A DNA stretch of 64,000 nucleotides from Rhynochetos jubatus (Eukaryota > Chordata > Aves > Eurypygiformes > Rhynochetidae). Below are positions 35,883 through 48,398 of this stretch, piece by piece. The notes beneath the pieces are model-generated. The model saw only the letters and a program-made list of their open reading frames with translations. It was not told the DNA's origin and made no database searches. Within the stretch, counting starts at the first letter, position 1. Each line of letters begins with the position of its first letter. The position numbers and the translations under genes were made by a program. The stretch spans positions 96,259,086 to 96,323,085 of the forward strand of contig CM050650.1 of NCBI GenBank assembly GCA_027574665.1. Reading direction: 5' to 3'.

Positions 35883-36229
35883 TAAGATGGGGAGGGGGCT
35901 GTGAGGGAAATCGCTGCTCAGCAACTGACTGACCATCGGTTGGTGGGTGGTGAGACATTCTATCATTTTGTTTTCCTTCCTTTTTTACTTTTTTTTTTTT
36001 TAAATTGCACATTATTATCATCATCAGTAGTGGTAGGATGTCCATTACATATTACTAATACTAGTATTATTTAATTTAATTTACTTTCAATTATTGAAGA
36101 GTTCTTATCTCAACCCAAAAATTCTTTTAACTTTTTCCTCTGATTCTATCCACCACCATACTGGGGGAGGGGTCAGATGACAAAGCAGCTGTGTGGTACT
36201 TGGTTCCTTACTGGAGCTAAACCAAGACA
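35883..36229 (+). mobile_element. Outer LTR, R/U5 part right of the nested insertion
   Basis: After the duplication the sequence continues TAAGATGGGGAGGGGG. It then follows the LTR at 23612 block by block: CATCGGTTGGTGGGTGGTGA, TACTAATACTAGTATT, GAGTTCTTATCTCAACCC, TTTTTCCTCTGATTC, and a GCAGCTGTGTGGTACTTGG-like stretch ending CTAAACCAAGACA. A T14 run near 35987 is an internal expansion. The matching left duplication cannot be found because the U3 end is missing. Confidence 0.82.
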
Positions 36230-36332
36230 GTGGTATAATGCGTGTCTTTGTGGAGTAGCAGTGTGAAATCCTGCCAAATTTTCAGGGAATGATATTATGG
36301 AAAATTATTATATGCCATAAAGATAATCTATA

Positions 36333-36392
36333 TGGAATCTTTTTTCATTTAAAGACATGGATTATACTGGATCCTTTTTCATTTAAAGGCAG
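36333..36392. repeat. Two-unit tandem duplication at a CR1 5' junction
   Basis: TGGAATCTTTTTTCATTTAAAG at 36333 recurs as TGGATCCTTTTTCATTTAAAG at 36368, a period of about 35 bp. The second unit ends within a few bases of the CR1 start, so it may be a target duplication made at insertion or a slippage product. Confidence 0.75.
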
Positions 36393-37240
36393 GGGGACCT
36401 GAACAGGCTGGAGAGGTGGGCCTCTGTCAACCTCATGAAGTTCAACAAGGCCAAGTGCAAGGTTCTACGCAAGGGTCAGGGCAATCCCAACTACAAGTAC
36501 AGTCTTGGTGGAGAATGGATAGAAAGCAGCCCAGAGGAGAAGGACTTGGGAGTACTGGTAGACGAGAAGCTGAACATGAGCCAGCAGTGTGCACTGGCAG
36601 CCCAGAAAGCCAATCATATCTTGGGCTGTATCAGGAGAAATGTGGCCAGCAGATTAAGGGAGGTGATTCTCCCTCTCTACTCTGCTCTTGTGAGACCCCA
36701 CCTGGAGTACTGAGCCCAGCCGTGGAGCCCTCAACATAAGAAGGATATAGACCAGTTGGAACGAGTCCAGAGGAGGGCCACAAAGATGATCAGAGGGCTG
36801 GAGCACCTCTCCTATGAAGAAAGGCTGAGAGAACTGGGCTTGTTCCTCCTGGAGAAGAGAAGGCTCCAGGCAGACCTTATTGCAGACTTCCAGTACCTGA
36901 AGGGAGGCTATGAGGAAGCTGGGGGGTGGGGTGTGTGCTTTTTACAAGGGCCTGTAGTGACAGGACAAGGGGTAGTGGGTTTAAATTGAAAGCAGGGAGA
37001 TTTAGATCGTACATCAGGAAGAAATTCTTCACAGAGAGGGTGATGAGACACTGGAACAGGTTGCCCAGAGAAACTGTGGATGCCCCATCCTTGGCTGTCT
37101 TCAAGGCCAGGCTGGATGGGGCTTTGAGCAACCTGGTCTAGTGGAGGGTGTCCCTGCCCATGGCAGGGGGGTTGGAACTAGATGATCTTTAAGGTCTCTT
37201 CCGACCCAAACCATTCTTTGATTCTATGATTCTATGAACT
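36389..37240 (+). mobile_element. CR1 LINE 3' half, forward, with ORF2 C-terminus and octamer tail
   Basis: It begins in the ORF2 segment after the reverse transcriptase catalytic loop (LNRLERW-type codons). It reads [27 protein letters not shown] and [12 protein letters not shown] (36435-36713), then meets a TGA where related copies have a Cys codon (TACTGAGCC). The same frame resumes through [20 protein letters not shown] (from 36759). It shifts after about 36925 into FKLKAGRF and HWNRLPRETVDAPSLAVF, ending in SNLV at 37141. The 3' UTR (GATGATCTTTAAGGTC) and about three ATTCTATG-type octamers end near 37240. The RT catalytic core is absent. With one stop and one frameshift it is a relatively young but dead copy. 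Confidence 0.95.
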
Positions 37241-37391
37241 GTTGATGCCCAAATTATTTGAAAATCAACGTGGATCAAAATTTCTGAATTCACAGGGAAG
37301 TGGTTGTGGCATCAAGTCTGTCAGAGTTCAAAGAGTTTAAGGAACAATGTGCTAAGTGATACGGTTTATTTTTAGGTAAACTTTAGCATAA

Positions 37392-37452
37392 AGTTGGACT
37401 CAAATCTTTACGGGTCCCTTCCAGCTTCAGATGTTCTAGGATTCTGTGATTT
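37392..37452 (+). mobile_element. CR1 LINE 3' terminus, short fragment
   Basis: TTGGACTCAAATCTTTACGG, GTCCCTTCCAGCTTCAGATG and TTCTAGGATTCTGTGATT match the last 60 bp of CR1 including the octamers. It differs from the tail at 37240, so it belongs to another subfamily and was inserted independently. Confidence 0.8.
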
Positions 37453-40097
37453 CCAGAATAAAGAATAATCCAAAGGCTTTTTTCTTTCTATTTCAAAAAA
37501 TGAGCAAGAATTTTTTTTTTCCATTAACTTGAAATATTTAAATATTATTGCTCTTTCCCCCAATCTAACATTAGCTCTTTGTTAAATTGTTATTTTTTGT
37601 TACCTTATTTGTACAGTCACCATGATGAAAAAGAATAAAGAAGTTCTGTATTCTCTGTTTGTGGTAAATCAGATGCCAGAATTTTTTTGGGTTTTGGGTT
37701 AGTTTTTAGGGCTTGTGTTTGGCTGTCATTTTTTCTTTGGCTTTTCTTTTTCGTACACAGATCACAGAGCTTCTGCATAGTTTATATCTCAAAGCAAAAA
37801 TGCTTTCAGCAATTGACTATTTTCTAGAATATGATCATGTGTAACAACTAGCACTTTGCCTGTTTGGATAAAGGGCATTAGTTCTTTATGTTAGGTTATT
37901 AACTCTGTAAAGGGAAAAAAATAATTATTTGTTTAAATAAGTAATTAAATATATAATATTAATGTAAAAGATCCAGTGGATAGGATAAAGAACTAGAGCA
38001 ATCCCTTAAGGAACAGTTTTTCTCTAAGATGGCAGTAGGAAGGAATAGTTTACTTTCACTGTGTATATTTAGAAAATTGAAGCATTTTTCAGCAAATGTT
38101 ATCTTATAGATCGTGTTCTGCCACAGTTGATTTAAAAGTAGGTGAAGATTAAACTATTTTCACTTATCAAGAAGCCTGCATATTTCTTGACTATGACTTA
38201 ATTCCCATTTCATGAAAACTGAATTAGTCAGAAGAGTCAAACCCATTACTGTGCTAGTCTATGTGTTATGTTGGCAAGTGCTCATAAGAATCATTTGTTA
38301 AAACATCAGCAAAGTAGTTTATGGTAATTTCCTACCTCCTTTGGAACTCATATAGAATATCTTTCATAATAATTATCATTGTTTGCGTTTTTGTTTTTTT
38401 TTTTTTAAATAAAAGCTCACAAAGTTAGACTCAGCTGCTTGCCATAGACAAGAACCAATCTCTTGATATTGAACAATAATTGAGAACTGATAGAGGTAGT
38501 CTGGAAAATCCTTGACTGTGAAGACAGGAGGTCTATTTCTATTCTGCTGTCCGAAAAGCAGACAACAGAACAGTGCAGAAAAAAGGTTTATGAAGTTAAA
38601 GTGACAGACTAGGAAAAAAAGCTTGTCATTATCTTCTTGTCTGGCTATCAGAAAGGCATGATTGCATTTCATACAGGTAAGTGGAAAAAATGTCTTAAAT
38701 AATCAAGATGAGAAATGTTGCACAAGGTTATTAGTGATGTGGACCAATAGAAAAGATGTTATGGAGCCACTATGCAAAAGAAACTGGCTAATCTTGATTA
38801 GGTTGGATGTGACAATCTAGAAAAGACCGTAAGCCTGAGCTGATACCCAGTTAAAGACTTACGCTAGTCTTGTGCAAAATGTTTAACTAAATAAGCAGGC
38901 AGATTTTAGGTTAAACTTCTGGTTAAAGAAAAAAAATATCAAAAATCAGCAAAGACAAAGAAAGTTATGGCAGAACTGATTTCAAAGTGAAGCGCATAGA
39001 ACACAGCAGGTTATTGAATATAAAAAAAATAGTAATTTTTTACTTACTGTTGTATTAATTTCTTCATAGATTCTTTAGAGCATCTTTTTACTTGAGTGTT
39101 TTTGATATTTTTGCGGAGTTTTTTCTTTGTATTTATTTTTGACAGTAGTACAGGAGGGAAATGTAACCAAAGTGAAGTGTCTTTGTTATGCTTCTACTCT
39201 ACATATGATGTCCACACATGTTACAACAGCAGGATAGATCACTGGAAGAGTGATTGCAGTGGCAGGTGTAATCTGTAACCCGTATCAAAGAAATTGTAGG
39301 ATGGACATGTCAGACAATGTTGTTCTTATAAATACAAAGAAGACTGGGAAAAACTTGTAGCCTTATACTCTGTCACAGCACATATTTAATAAAAATGAAA
39401 ACATTAAAGAACATGATTCAAAACATTATGAAAGATAAAAAGGAAGAATAATTGAGTCAATGAGAGTGTATAACAGGAAATATTTAGGTATGATACAATA
39501 AGTTTATTTTACTGAGTGTATTCTGTCTTCAGAATCCAAGGGATTAAACTGTAGGTGTCTTGATCTCCAAATCAAACAGGATAGAGGTTTTACTCTATTA
39601 TTTATTAATGTATGTATGCTTTTCTGTGGATTTTTGTAATGAGGTAAAGTATGTACTCTTAATTTTTGTAAGGGAATAATGTTTTAACTACATTTTTTAT
39701 GGGTTGATGCAGGCTTGATATTAATTCAAAATGAGGTTTTGTGGGCTGGAAATTGTAAAATAATTGAAAAGTCTGGTTAGTTCATTTTATTCAGGTGGGA
39801 AGAGATTACACAATCTCAGAAACAGTTCATGGATAAAGGACAGAGGTGAGAAACAGACTGACAAACATGTTTGGTTTCCCTGAAAAAATCACAGCTGTGG
39901 TACGACAGGAGAATGGAAAGGGTGGGGATTTTAAAGTCTCATGGTTTATTTTCCTATCCTGAGCTGTTTTCTGCGGATTTCCCCCTCCATAAATGGCTGC
40001 TTTTGATGTTTTAAGGGTTATGTGTTTCATTGAACAGAACAATGTAGGTGGCCACTCTGTGCGCCCTAGTCCTATAATGTCCTAGTCTTATAATGTC
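37453..40097. other. Unannotated AT-rich sequence
   Basis: No feature was recognised. A small tandem echo (GTCCTATAATGTCCTA and GTCTTATAATGTCCTT) lies just before the LTR-like scrap at 40098. Confidence 0.6.
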
Positions 40098-40138
40098 CTT
40101 CGATGGGGCAAAATTAACTCCATCCCAGCCAGATCCAA
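40098..40138 (-). mobile_element. Short LTR U3 start, reverse orientation
   Basis: GGGGCAAAATTAACTCCATC and CCAGCCAGATCCA read on the minus strand as GGCTGGGATGGAGTTAATTTT. This is the beginning of a common bird LTR type and resembles the start of the LTR at 22650 (GGCTGGGGAAGGGTTAATTTT). Only about 40 bp remain, so the call is tentative. Confidence 0.5.
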
Positions 40139-43100
40139 TATAACTGAATATATGTATAGTTGTGAATTGAGGTTTGATTTGTCAGAGACATCCTAATAAA
40201 GAAAATTTAAAGGACTGAGAGGAATAATAAACACATGGAAAGAGGACTAAGCAAGCATAAGACTCCTGAAAACATTACACTAATTTCAATGATCATGGGG
40301 CTAAGAAGCCATACCCTTTCTACAGCAAACTTTTCGACCCAAACTTTGTTACTGTCTTTGCACTAAAAAATAATGTTAAAAAATCAGTATTTAATAATGC
40401 ATATCCTATAGCAGATGTGGTTTTTTTCTCCCAGATTTCAAGAATCGATTTCTTTTGAGTTCCTAAAATCTGTTTAATATTTTTTTGGTTTTAATCTGAT
40501 GTAAATTGGTACAAAATCCTGTCCAAGGCTCCAAGAACCCTGACACAATTAATCATACAATAAAGGCAATTAAATTGTCAGCAGACTAAAACTGATTTCA
40601 CAAAAATGACATCAGTAAATGAATCAGATACCAACACACTCTATTGATTGGAAACAGAACTAGTATCATTTCATAGAGACCCTATCACAGAGATCTATAT
40701 TTTAGTATGCCTGGGAAATAATTTAATTTGGACTCTCTTTTTTTCTGATCCTATACAAAGATTCCTCCCTCATATTATCCCCCTTTCTTCTCTTTAGCAT
40801 GGGATATTGAACATCATCTTAAGATACTCCATATCATACAAAATATTTGGGTTTGTCACAAATTTAATTTAAACAACAATTTTATCTGATTTAGAGGATA
40901 AATAACACTGATTTGTGGTATTACATTTAATATACAGAAAAACTCTACAAATTAATTCCATATATGAGCGCTTTCATTAAAACAAACAAACACACACAAA
41001 CCCAACAACCAAAACCAACAAACCAAATCCGTGTTTTTCAATTAGAAGAACCCTCTCCCAGGATCCTAGTTACTGATTTTCAATGCAAAGAGAATATTTC
41101 TTCTGAAGTCTGAAGAGTTTCTAAACTATGAACAAAAGGAAAAACAGAAAGATCACTATAGTTATTTCTATTCTTTCTCTCTATTTCTTCTCTCATTTTT
41201 CTGGTCAGAAATAACCATAATCTCTGTTTTGGTCATGCCCATATATATCAGCATTACTCCATACATTAAGAACCTCATTTTGTCTGCATTCTCAAAGAGA
41301 TTCGACAAGTAAGTGATGTCAAAGGGAAGGAAATGTGAGAAAAGATGGAATACTAGAATACTGAAAGAATGTTGTGAAAGAAGCAGCAGAGCTGCAGTGT
41401 GCTGTAGATCCCCAGATAAAGACTTTCTAGATCCCTTCCAGAATTATGTAAAGACTCTAGGATAAACTGTTGCATGTTCGTGCAAACCACCTAATTTATA
41501 TGAACGATTTTTCCTGAATTCACAGGTTTTAATACTTTCTGCTAGCATCTAAAATCAACCTGCTCCACTAACAATGAGACTCAGGAAACAAAAGCAGCAA
41601 GATAGAAAACAGAGAGAAAGAGAAAAATAATATTTCGATGTTTCAGATAATTATATGAGATATTTCAGCTTTGAATATTCATGTAAGGACATCAACTTCC
41701 TCCCACTCTTTATAAGACTCATCATACTCAGCTTTTGGAAGTGAAAGAAAATCACAAACTATTTTTTTTTTAATGTCTTGATAATGATTGTTAATTCAAT
41801 GTTAAAATCTCTGTTGGGACAAAGAAATTGATTTAAAGAAGTAATTTCTTAGTCCATAGAAAAACTAAGAAATTTCCTTAGTAAGGAATACTTGAAAGAG
41901 TCTAGATTTATTATTTAGGCTATTTCATTTTTCTATTCAATATGAAAAGATTGAAAGTTTCAAATACAGTAAAAATTTACCTGGAAGCTGAAATTCCTCT
42001 TTCTAAGGAGGTGAGACAAATTAAACAATGGTATACTTAGCTTTTAGATACACATAACAAGTTAGGAACCTTCAGAAAGACCACTCAGGTTTAAAAAGGG
42101 CACAGAGAAAGTGGTACAGAGAATATTGTGTGTTACTGTGACAGAAAGTACACATCACAACATTTTTTGCCATGTTTATATACTCATTTCTTTAAAAGAA
42201 AATTTATTATTTCATACTCTATGGATGTTATTGGTTTATGCAAAAAAATTTTTTTTTAAAGTCAGCATATGAGGATCTTCAGAGAATTGCATCAGTGTCT
42301 TTCAAATAGTTCAATATACCTTCTATGTAGTTAAAAAATCACAAATTTCATTTCCACATATGACATTTAAATGAGCCTGTTTACCTATCAGTCAACAGGA
42401 GTTACATGTATGAAAATTTAAAATGAGAGTTTTACAGCTGATATAAGTTCATATGTTAAATCATTATTATCATACCAGAAAAAACTGAACTGTACCTTGT
42501 AGTAAAACTTTACAATGAACATACAGCATGGGCTGTATGAGATAATTCACAAATGTGTCTTTGCAAATATTTAGATGACAGCAGTGAATATGCAGGTGCA
42601 TGTTTATTACATGGCAAGGTAGTCTATCTCATTTACACAGTGCACATGGTTCTATTGTTCTTCTACACCTATCATCAGCTGATTTCTTTTTGCCTGTACT
42701 CCTGAATTCTCTTGAAATTGAATTTCCATTTAGAATACCTTTGGACTCTTTCTTGATTCTGACTTATTTCATAGCTACTCATTCTAAGAAGTTACTAAAA
42801 AAGGAAATGCTGTGGAGAGTGAAAGAAAATCTGCCTGTAATTATTATTATAACAAGGACTCTGTCATGAGTAACTTTGTCTAAAGGTTATTTAATCTTTT
42901 TTTTTTTTTTTTTTTCAGAGGACCATGTGACAAGCTTGGTACTTCTTAGGTAACTCTTGAAACTAACAGTATTTGCCTTCCTAATCCATTATTTCAGATA
43001 GTAAAATCTTGTTTTGAGTTGAAAGCCTTAATGACATTTACAGAATAGAATGATTACTTAAAATGGTTCAATCAATTATAAATCAACATACAAAGGAATT

Positions 43101-43378
43101 ATGGGTAATCAGGAAATACCTGAACAAAAGTGAGTCTAATTTAAAAATACCTCCCAATTTTACAAATTAGAACAAAGATGACTAAGGATGAAGGAGGGAG
43201 AGCCTGGTGATGGAAGAAAGTCTGTGATGAGTTCTGAATCCTCAAGCTCTTCTCCCTCTACCTGAAACTTTTCCTGTGTGTACTAATTTTTATTGTCTTC
43301 TTTTAGGCGGTTATCTAATAGCTGTATGTTATTTCTACTAATCCTTGTTTTGCCATTTTGGCAAATGTTTGTCACCTG
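40139..43378. other. Unannotated AT-rich sequence
   Basis: Nothing was assigned. A T18 tract ending in CAG at about 42898-42918 and a CAATTAA-rich segment at 40490-40640 are discussed as findings. Confidence 0.55.
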
Positions 43379-43530
43379 TCGAAATTCAAGGAATATCTGG
43401 ATGACACTCTAAGAAATATGGTTCAGCTTTACATCGTCCTGAAAGGAACAGCAAGTTGGACTTGATGATCCTATGGGTCCCTCCCAACTCAAGATATTAT
43501 ATGATTGTATAATTCCATAATATGTTATTC
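43379..43530 (+). mobile_element. CR1 LINE 3' end, old subfamily
   Basis: A weak match to the last ORF2 codons (AAATTCAAGGAATATCTGGA) leads into TTGGACTTGATGATCCTATG, GGTCCCTCCCAACTCAAG and ATATTATATGATTGTATAATT, the CR1 3' UTR and decayed octamers. The diagnostic bases (CTTGATGATCCTATGGGTCCC) differ from the tails at 37180 and 58590, so it is a separate subfamily. Confidence 0.85.
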
Positions 43531-46500
43531 TATGAAACACTCTATTGATTTTATTTTTTATTTTAGTGGAAAAACCTTGGTTAGGTTTTCCTTATTTCAT
43601 GGAAAATCCGTGTTACATTTTCCTTTTTTTTTTTTATTCTTTATTTTCTTTCAGTCTGTTAACTCTGAAGCAGTTTTCTTCAATTTTTTTGCAGTCATCT
43701 AGCATCACAAGGCACTACTCTAGAACCAAAATACAGATGCTTTATCCATGCTTTACTTCTCCCACCAGACACTTCTAAATTGAGGATGACAATTTACTAT
43801 AAGGTAAGCCCTTATGTTCAATTTGTAGAGCATTACATTTGTTATCCTCCAGATGTGAAAGTCCAGCTTAAGATAGATATCACTCACTACAGTTTAAAGA
43901 AATTATTTAATACTTTAGAATTTATGGTCATATATTATATGGTCCTGGTTATTCACTTCTCATTAAAAAAATTTTCTTCCTAACTGCTATTTTAGCATTT
44001 CATTTTCAGAAGCATTTTATTTCCACACCTCTAGTTTCTCTGTAAACATTTCCAATATGGGAACTTCCTCAGTTTATTCCACAGTTAACACAGAGGCAAA
44101 GAATACATTTAATTATTATCTTTTTATCTTATTTTACTATTCTTTGTTTTACCCTGAACATCTTAGTATCCCACAGACTTCCTGGAAGAGCATTTCTGAT
44201 GTCTTTGAAGAATTTTAATATTTATTGTTTTAGTGTAAAATAATTTGTGTATAAGCAGAAATGAAAGAATGCCACAAAGGAGAAAGGAGTAGTTAAGATC
44301 AAAACTTGACTGGAAGGTAAAAAATGTGACACCCATCTACAAAAAGGAACAGAAGGAAGATCTGGAAAAATACTTTATTTTTTCCTGCTTGCATATTTAG
44401 ATTGCTTTGGTAATAAGACAGGAAGGGTAATTAATTTTACTTTTTCATTACTTAGGTACTCTTAAAAAATTTTATTGTTCAAAACCCAGATATATAACTT
44501 GACAGTGGAAGTTACATTTATATTTTTATTTATACTTTTAAATTATATATATGCTTATTCTTCTGACAACAATGTGGATTTTCAATATCAATTTCCAGAT
44601 ATTGTTGTATTTTTTAAAAATTGTCAGGTGTATAAATATCGCACAATCCTTATCTTGGCTGAGCATTTTTCTGAAAATTCACACTGCATGAAGAATATTG
44701 TCACTGAGAATGCCTTGGGAAAACTATTTCTCCTTCATTACCATGCAAATATTCCTTGTCTTCAAGAGGGTGAGAGGGTTACTGTGAAAGGGAGAAGAGT
44801 TTCTACTCAAAGTTTTAATAAGTTAAGGGATTTTTTGAAGACTTTCTTGCTGCTCAAATTGATTTTGAATTTTGGAAATTTTCATATTATGAAGTGATCT
44901 CTTTTAACCACATTACACTGTCTGGGATTCCCTCAAAACCGGGATGGTTTATTATAGTGAAGCTTTCTCAGAGCTTTCAGGTCAGGAAAGGTTTATTCTT
45001 TGAAGAGCTGAAAAAAATACTCTGAAGTACTTCAGAATCTAGTAGGGTTTACTATTGTCATAGGGAACTTGCAAAAACCTGCGTGAAGCTCTGCTTTCGT
45101 ACTTTAAACCAAGTAGCTATTAAAAAAAGTTACTTGAAACTTGCAAGTTTGGTTTAGATTCTGATCACCTCAGACCCTTGGGAAATTAAGATTGTCTATC
45201 TCAACTCTCATTACAAATTACAGTGGCAGAAAAGTTTAATTAATTAAACATTAAAAGATGGTGGTTTTTTTCACTGAGTCCATATTGTGGTTTTTATGAA
45301 TATTTTATGTGATGGTTATGGATTTGGATCAATGCTCTCTCAAACTATCATCTCAACTTAGTCAGAATGACGGGCTTTTATCTCCACTATCCTTTGACTT
45401 GATAATGTACTCCAAGATTTTACCTACATGTGCCATATAAATATCTATACCTTTGTATATTATGTATATATTTAAAAGACTTTATACGCTGATGTTTTCT
45501 TCAGAAACTCATTTACAGTAACCTCAGCATTTAAATATTTGGAATCTTTTCTTCTTTCTTCTTTTTTTCTTAACCTATATAGTTTCCTAACTAAACTGAA
45601 TTTTTCTGAATACACTTTGTCTTGTGAGGGTATTTTTTCTCTGTTTCTGGTACCAATGCTATTTTTAAATTATAAATCTTCCTCCTTTTTATTTCATTGC
45701 TGTCCAGGCTCACATCACTCAGCACTCTAGATTCAAGGATTGTTACAGACTAACTGTTCCCAAGAATGGTCCTTAATGAAGGTGTATTTGCTCTTACAAG
45801 TTAATGTGCAATTTTAATAATGATGTTCTTAGAAGACATTTACTAATCTACTAGGTAAAAAAAAAAAAGAATTATCCTACAATAGTTTTTTGAGATTTTG
45901 CCTTTTTTTTTTCTTGAATAAAATGAAGAACTTCTGAAATTTATTTTCATTATAAAGCAAACAGTCAATGCTTGGTTTAAGTGGGTAACCACTTTCAATG
46001 TAGTATTAAGCAGTGAAATTTGACACTGGTCATCCATTCCCTAGGTAAAAAATGCCACAATCTAACATCAGTTGCAGACAGTTATGCCCTTGTTTTTATC
46101 AACAAACGCTTGTAGCTAAAAATTTTACCATGACAATTGTATGTTTGCATGAAATTCTGTAGTTTTCATCCACATTTTCTTTTGTCATGTTGAAAAAAAG
46201 GTTTCTAGATAGCTGCAATCTCATTCATTTGGGCTCTTACATCATATGAAATGGTAAGGCATCTTCAGTGAACTAAAAAAGGTGAATAAATTGTACAGAG
46301 AGATTACATCTATATAAACAAACTGAACAAGACCAGGGCATAGGCTTAACTACTGAAATGGAATTGATCATACTGTTCAGTTGTTAAGGTGGTACCTGGC
46401 ACTGCTTTGATGCAGGTCAGTCAGCTCAGTCCAGATAATCTGTGCTAAGCATGGATATTAACATAAGTTGCAAACAGATTTCTGGACCCAACCTGGACAT

Positions 46501-48398
46501 GTCTACACTGCTCTTGGGAATATAAAGGTATAGGTATACTATGCCACATGGGCTTCTTGGGCAAACAGTTGCTGGTCTGTTTTACTTACTAACATAGCTA
46601 CAACAAAAAGAAGAATACTGTTAAATGAAGTTTTTCTTGTAGTTAGAATGTCCTCCCAAGGGAAACAGTAGATTTGCCAGGAAAAAAGTAGATATCTTCG
46701 GTTCTGTCACAGATTCTGGGTTTAAACTTATCTGGACTACCCACTAAGTTCTCAGAGATTCATCTTCACAAAATTTCCATGAGATAAATAAGTACCCTTA
46801 ACTACATTTTGCAGACAAGTAGCTAAGGAATGTTGTTAGTTTTGATAACTGAGCAAGTTACTGGACAATAAGAGGTAATCCCATGAAAGTTTTCCCTTAG
46901 TTTCTAGAGTGACTATGCATGTGCATGCTCTTGCTCAGAAGAGTTGAGGTAGTTTACAAGGAGATATCACATCTTTCACTTTGAGCTTTGTTTCTGCTCT
47001 CTCCAGCATCAGAAGTAAAAGCAAAGCCAGTCCTTTCCTGTGGTGTTGCATTTCCTCCCACATAGGTCCTGTAGACCACCCTATGGCCCAGAGATTCCCA
47101 TCCAGCGTTGGCGATTGGGTAGTGAGGTAAGGTAAGGAACGACACAGACTGTACTGCGAGTTCTGTTGACTGCCCAGAGTATGTACCAGGAACTCAACCG
47201 ACCACAGTGGGAGTAAGCATGAAATAGCTAATCATTCCCTGACAACCTTGAGCCTCAAGCAAGTTGGTACCATCAGTTACTGACATTCTAGTAATTATCA
47301 ACTTGAGTTGTGGCTGAAGTGGAAAGATATTGATGTCTAAAGTCAAATACCTTGTGACCCTATAAACAGTGGTTCCAAGTAAGACCTTTGAGCTCTTATG
47401 TACCACAGCAGGCTGTGATCAATATCTCCCTTAGCTAGCACATATAACAGAATAGTCCATTTCATGATTTTCTTGACATTATGGTAGTCTACATTCATGA
47501 CATTAAACCAGAGAAGTACTGTAAGTATTGTTGACATTTCTAGAAGTGGTTTTTCATAGATGATTAAAAATAACCCTAACAAGCAACCCTTTTGTTCACA
47601 GTCTTCCAAAAATAGGAATGCTACTGCTGAACGTTACATTAATTGTTTAACTACTTATAATTTTTTAGTTATCGAAAAAAATAATTTCTTGCCTCAGACT
47701 TTCAGTGGAATGACATATATTTGACTCCAGACTGACAGGTATGGTTCCACTTTTTTTTAATGATGAAATTTCCGTTTGTAAGTGACTCTCACTTCCAACA
47801 AAACAATTTTCAGTCTACACAACATTTTAGTTCTTTTGGTATAAAATCTGGGTGGTCAGTCTCAAGGGAAAATGGACATATCATTGGATGTCCAAACTGG
47901 TCACAACAAAGATCATGAGATACTTCTGAAAAGGATGTTTACAATATTTCTGGGATTCACTATTTGTCAGGAGAGCATATCTCTCTGAGTTGGTGATGTA
48001 ATAGTTTTCTTATAGTTAAAAATCTTTGTTCACGCTATTTGTGACAATGTCACCTCAGAAAACACTTCACTTGAGATGCTGCAGTACTTTGTAACAAAAC
48101 CAACAGTCCAGAAGAATCACTGAACTTTTCTTTTTCCACACTGAGGAGTGAAGCTCCTCCACATTAAGAAGTTCTGCATATTTTTGAAATAAAAAAGTGA
48201 GTTATTAGAAGGACTTTTTTAAAATATACAACAAATTCTACATCTACATCTAAATCTACATATCTGATATCTGTCTACTTCCTGTACAGATTTGGTCATA
48301 CCCTAACTGATCTTGACTGGAGTATTACACAGTTATTGAAATGGGATTTTCCTAAATAATGATATAAAAAAATATGCCTTTTGTTATTAGGAACAGAT
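43531..48398. other. Unannotated AT-rich sequence
   Basis: No repeat was recognised. It holds a 140-codon frame (44475-44897, plus) and a GC-richer block of minus-strand frames at 46950-47610, both listed as findings rather than genes. Confidence 0.55.

Noticed and set aside
46490..46560. Ancient repeat suggested by GACATGTCTACACTGCTC
   Set aside because: The resemblance covers under 20 bases and could be chance.
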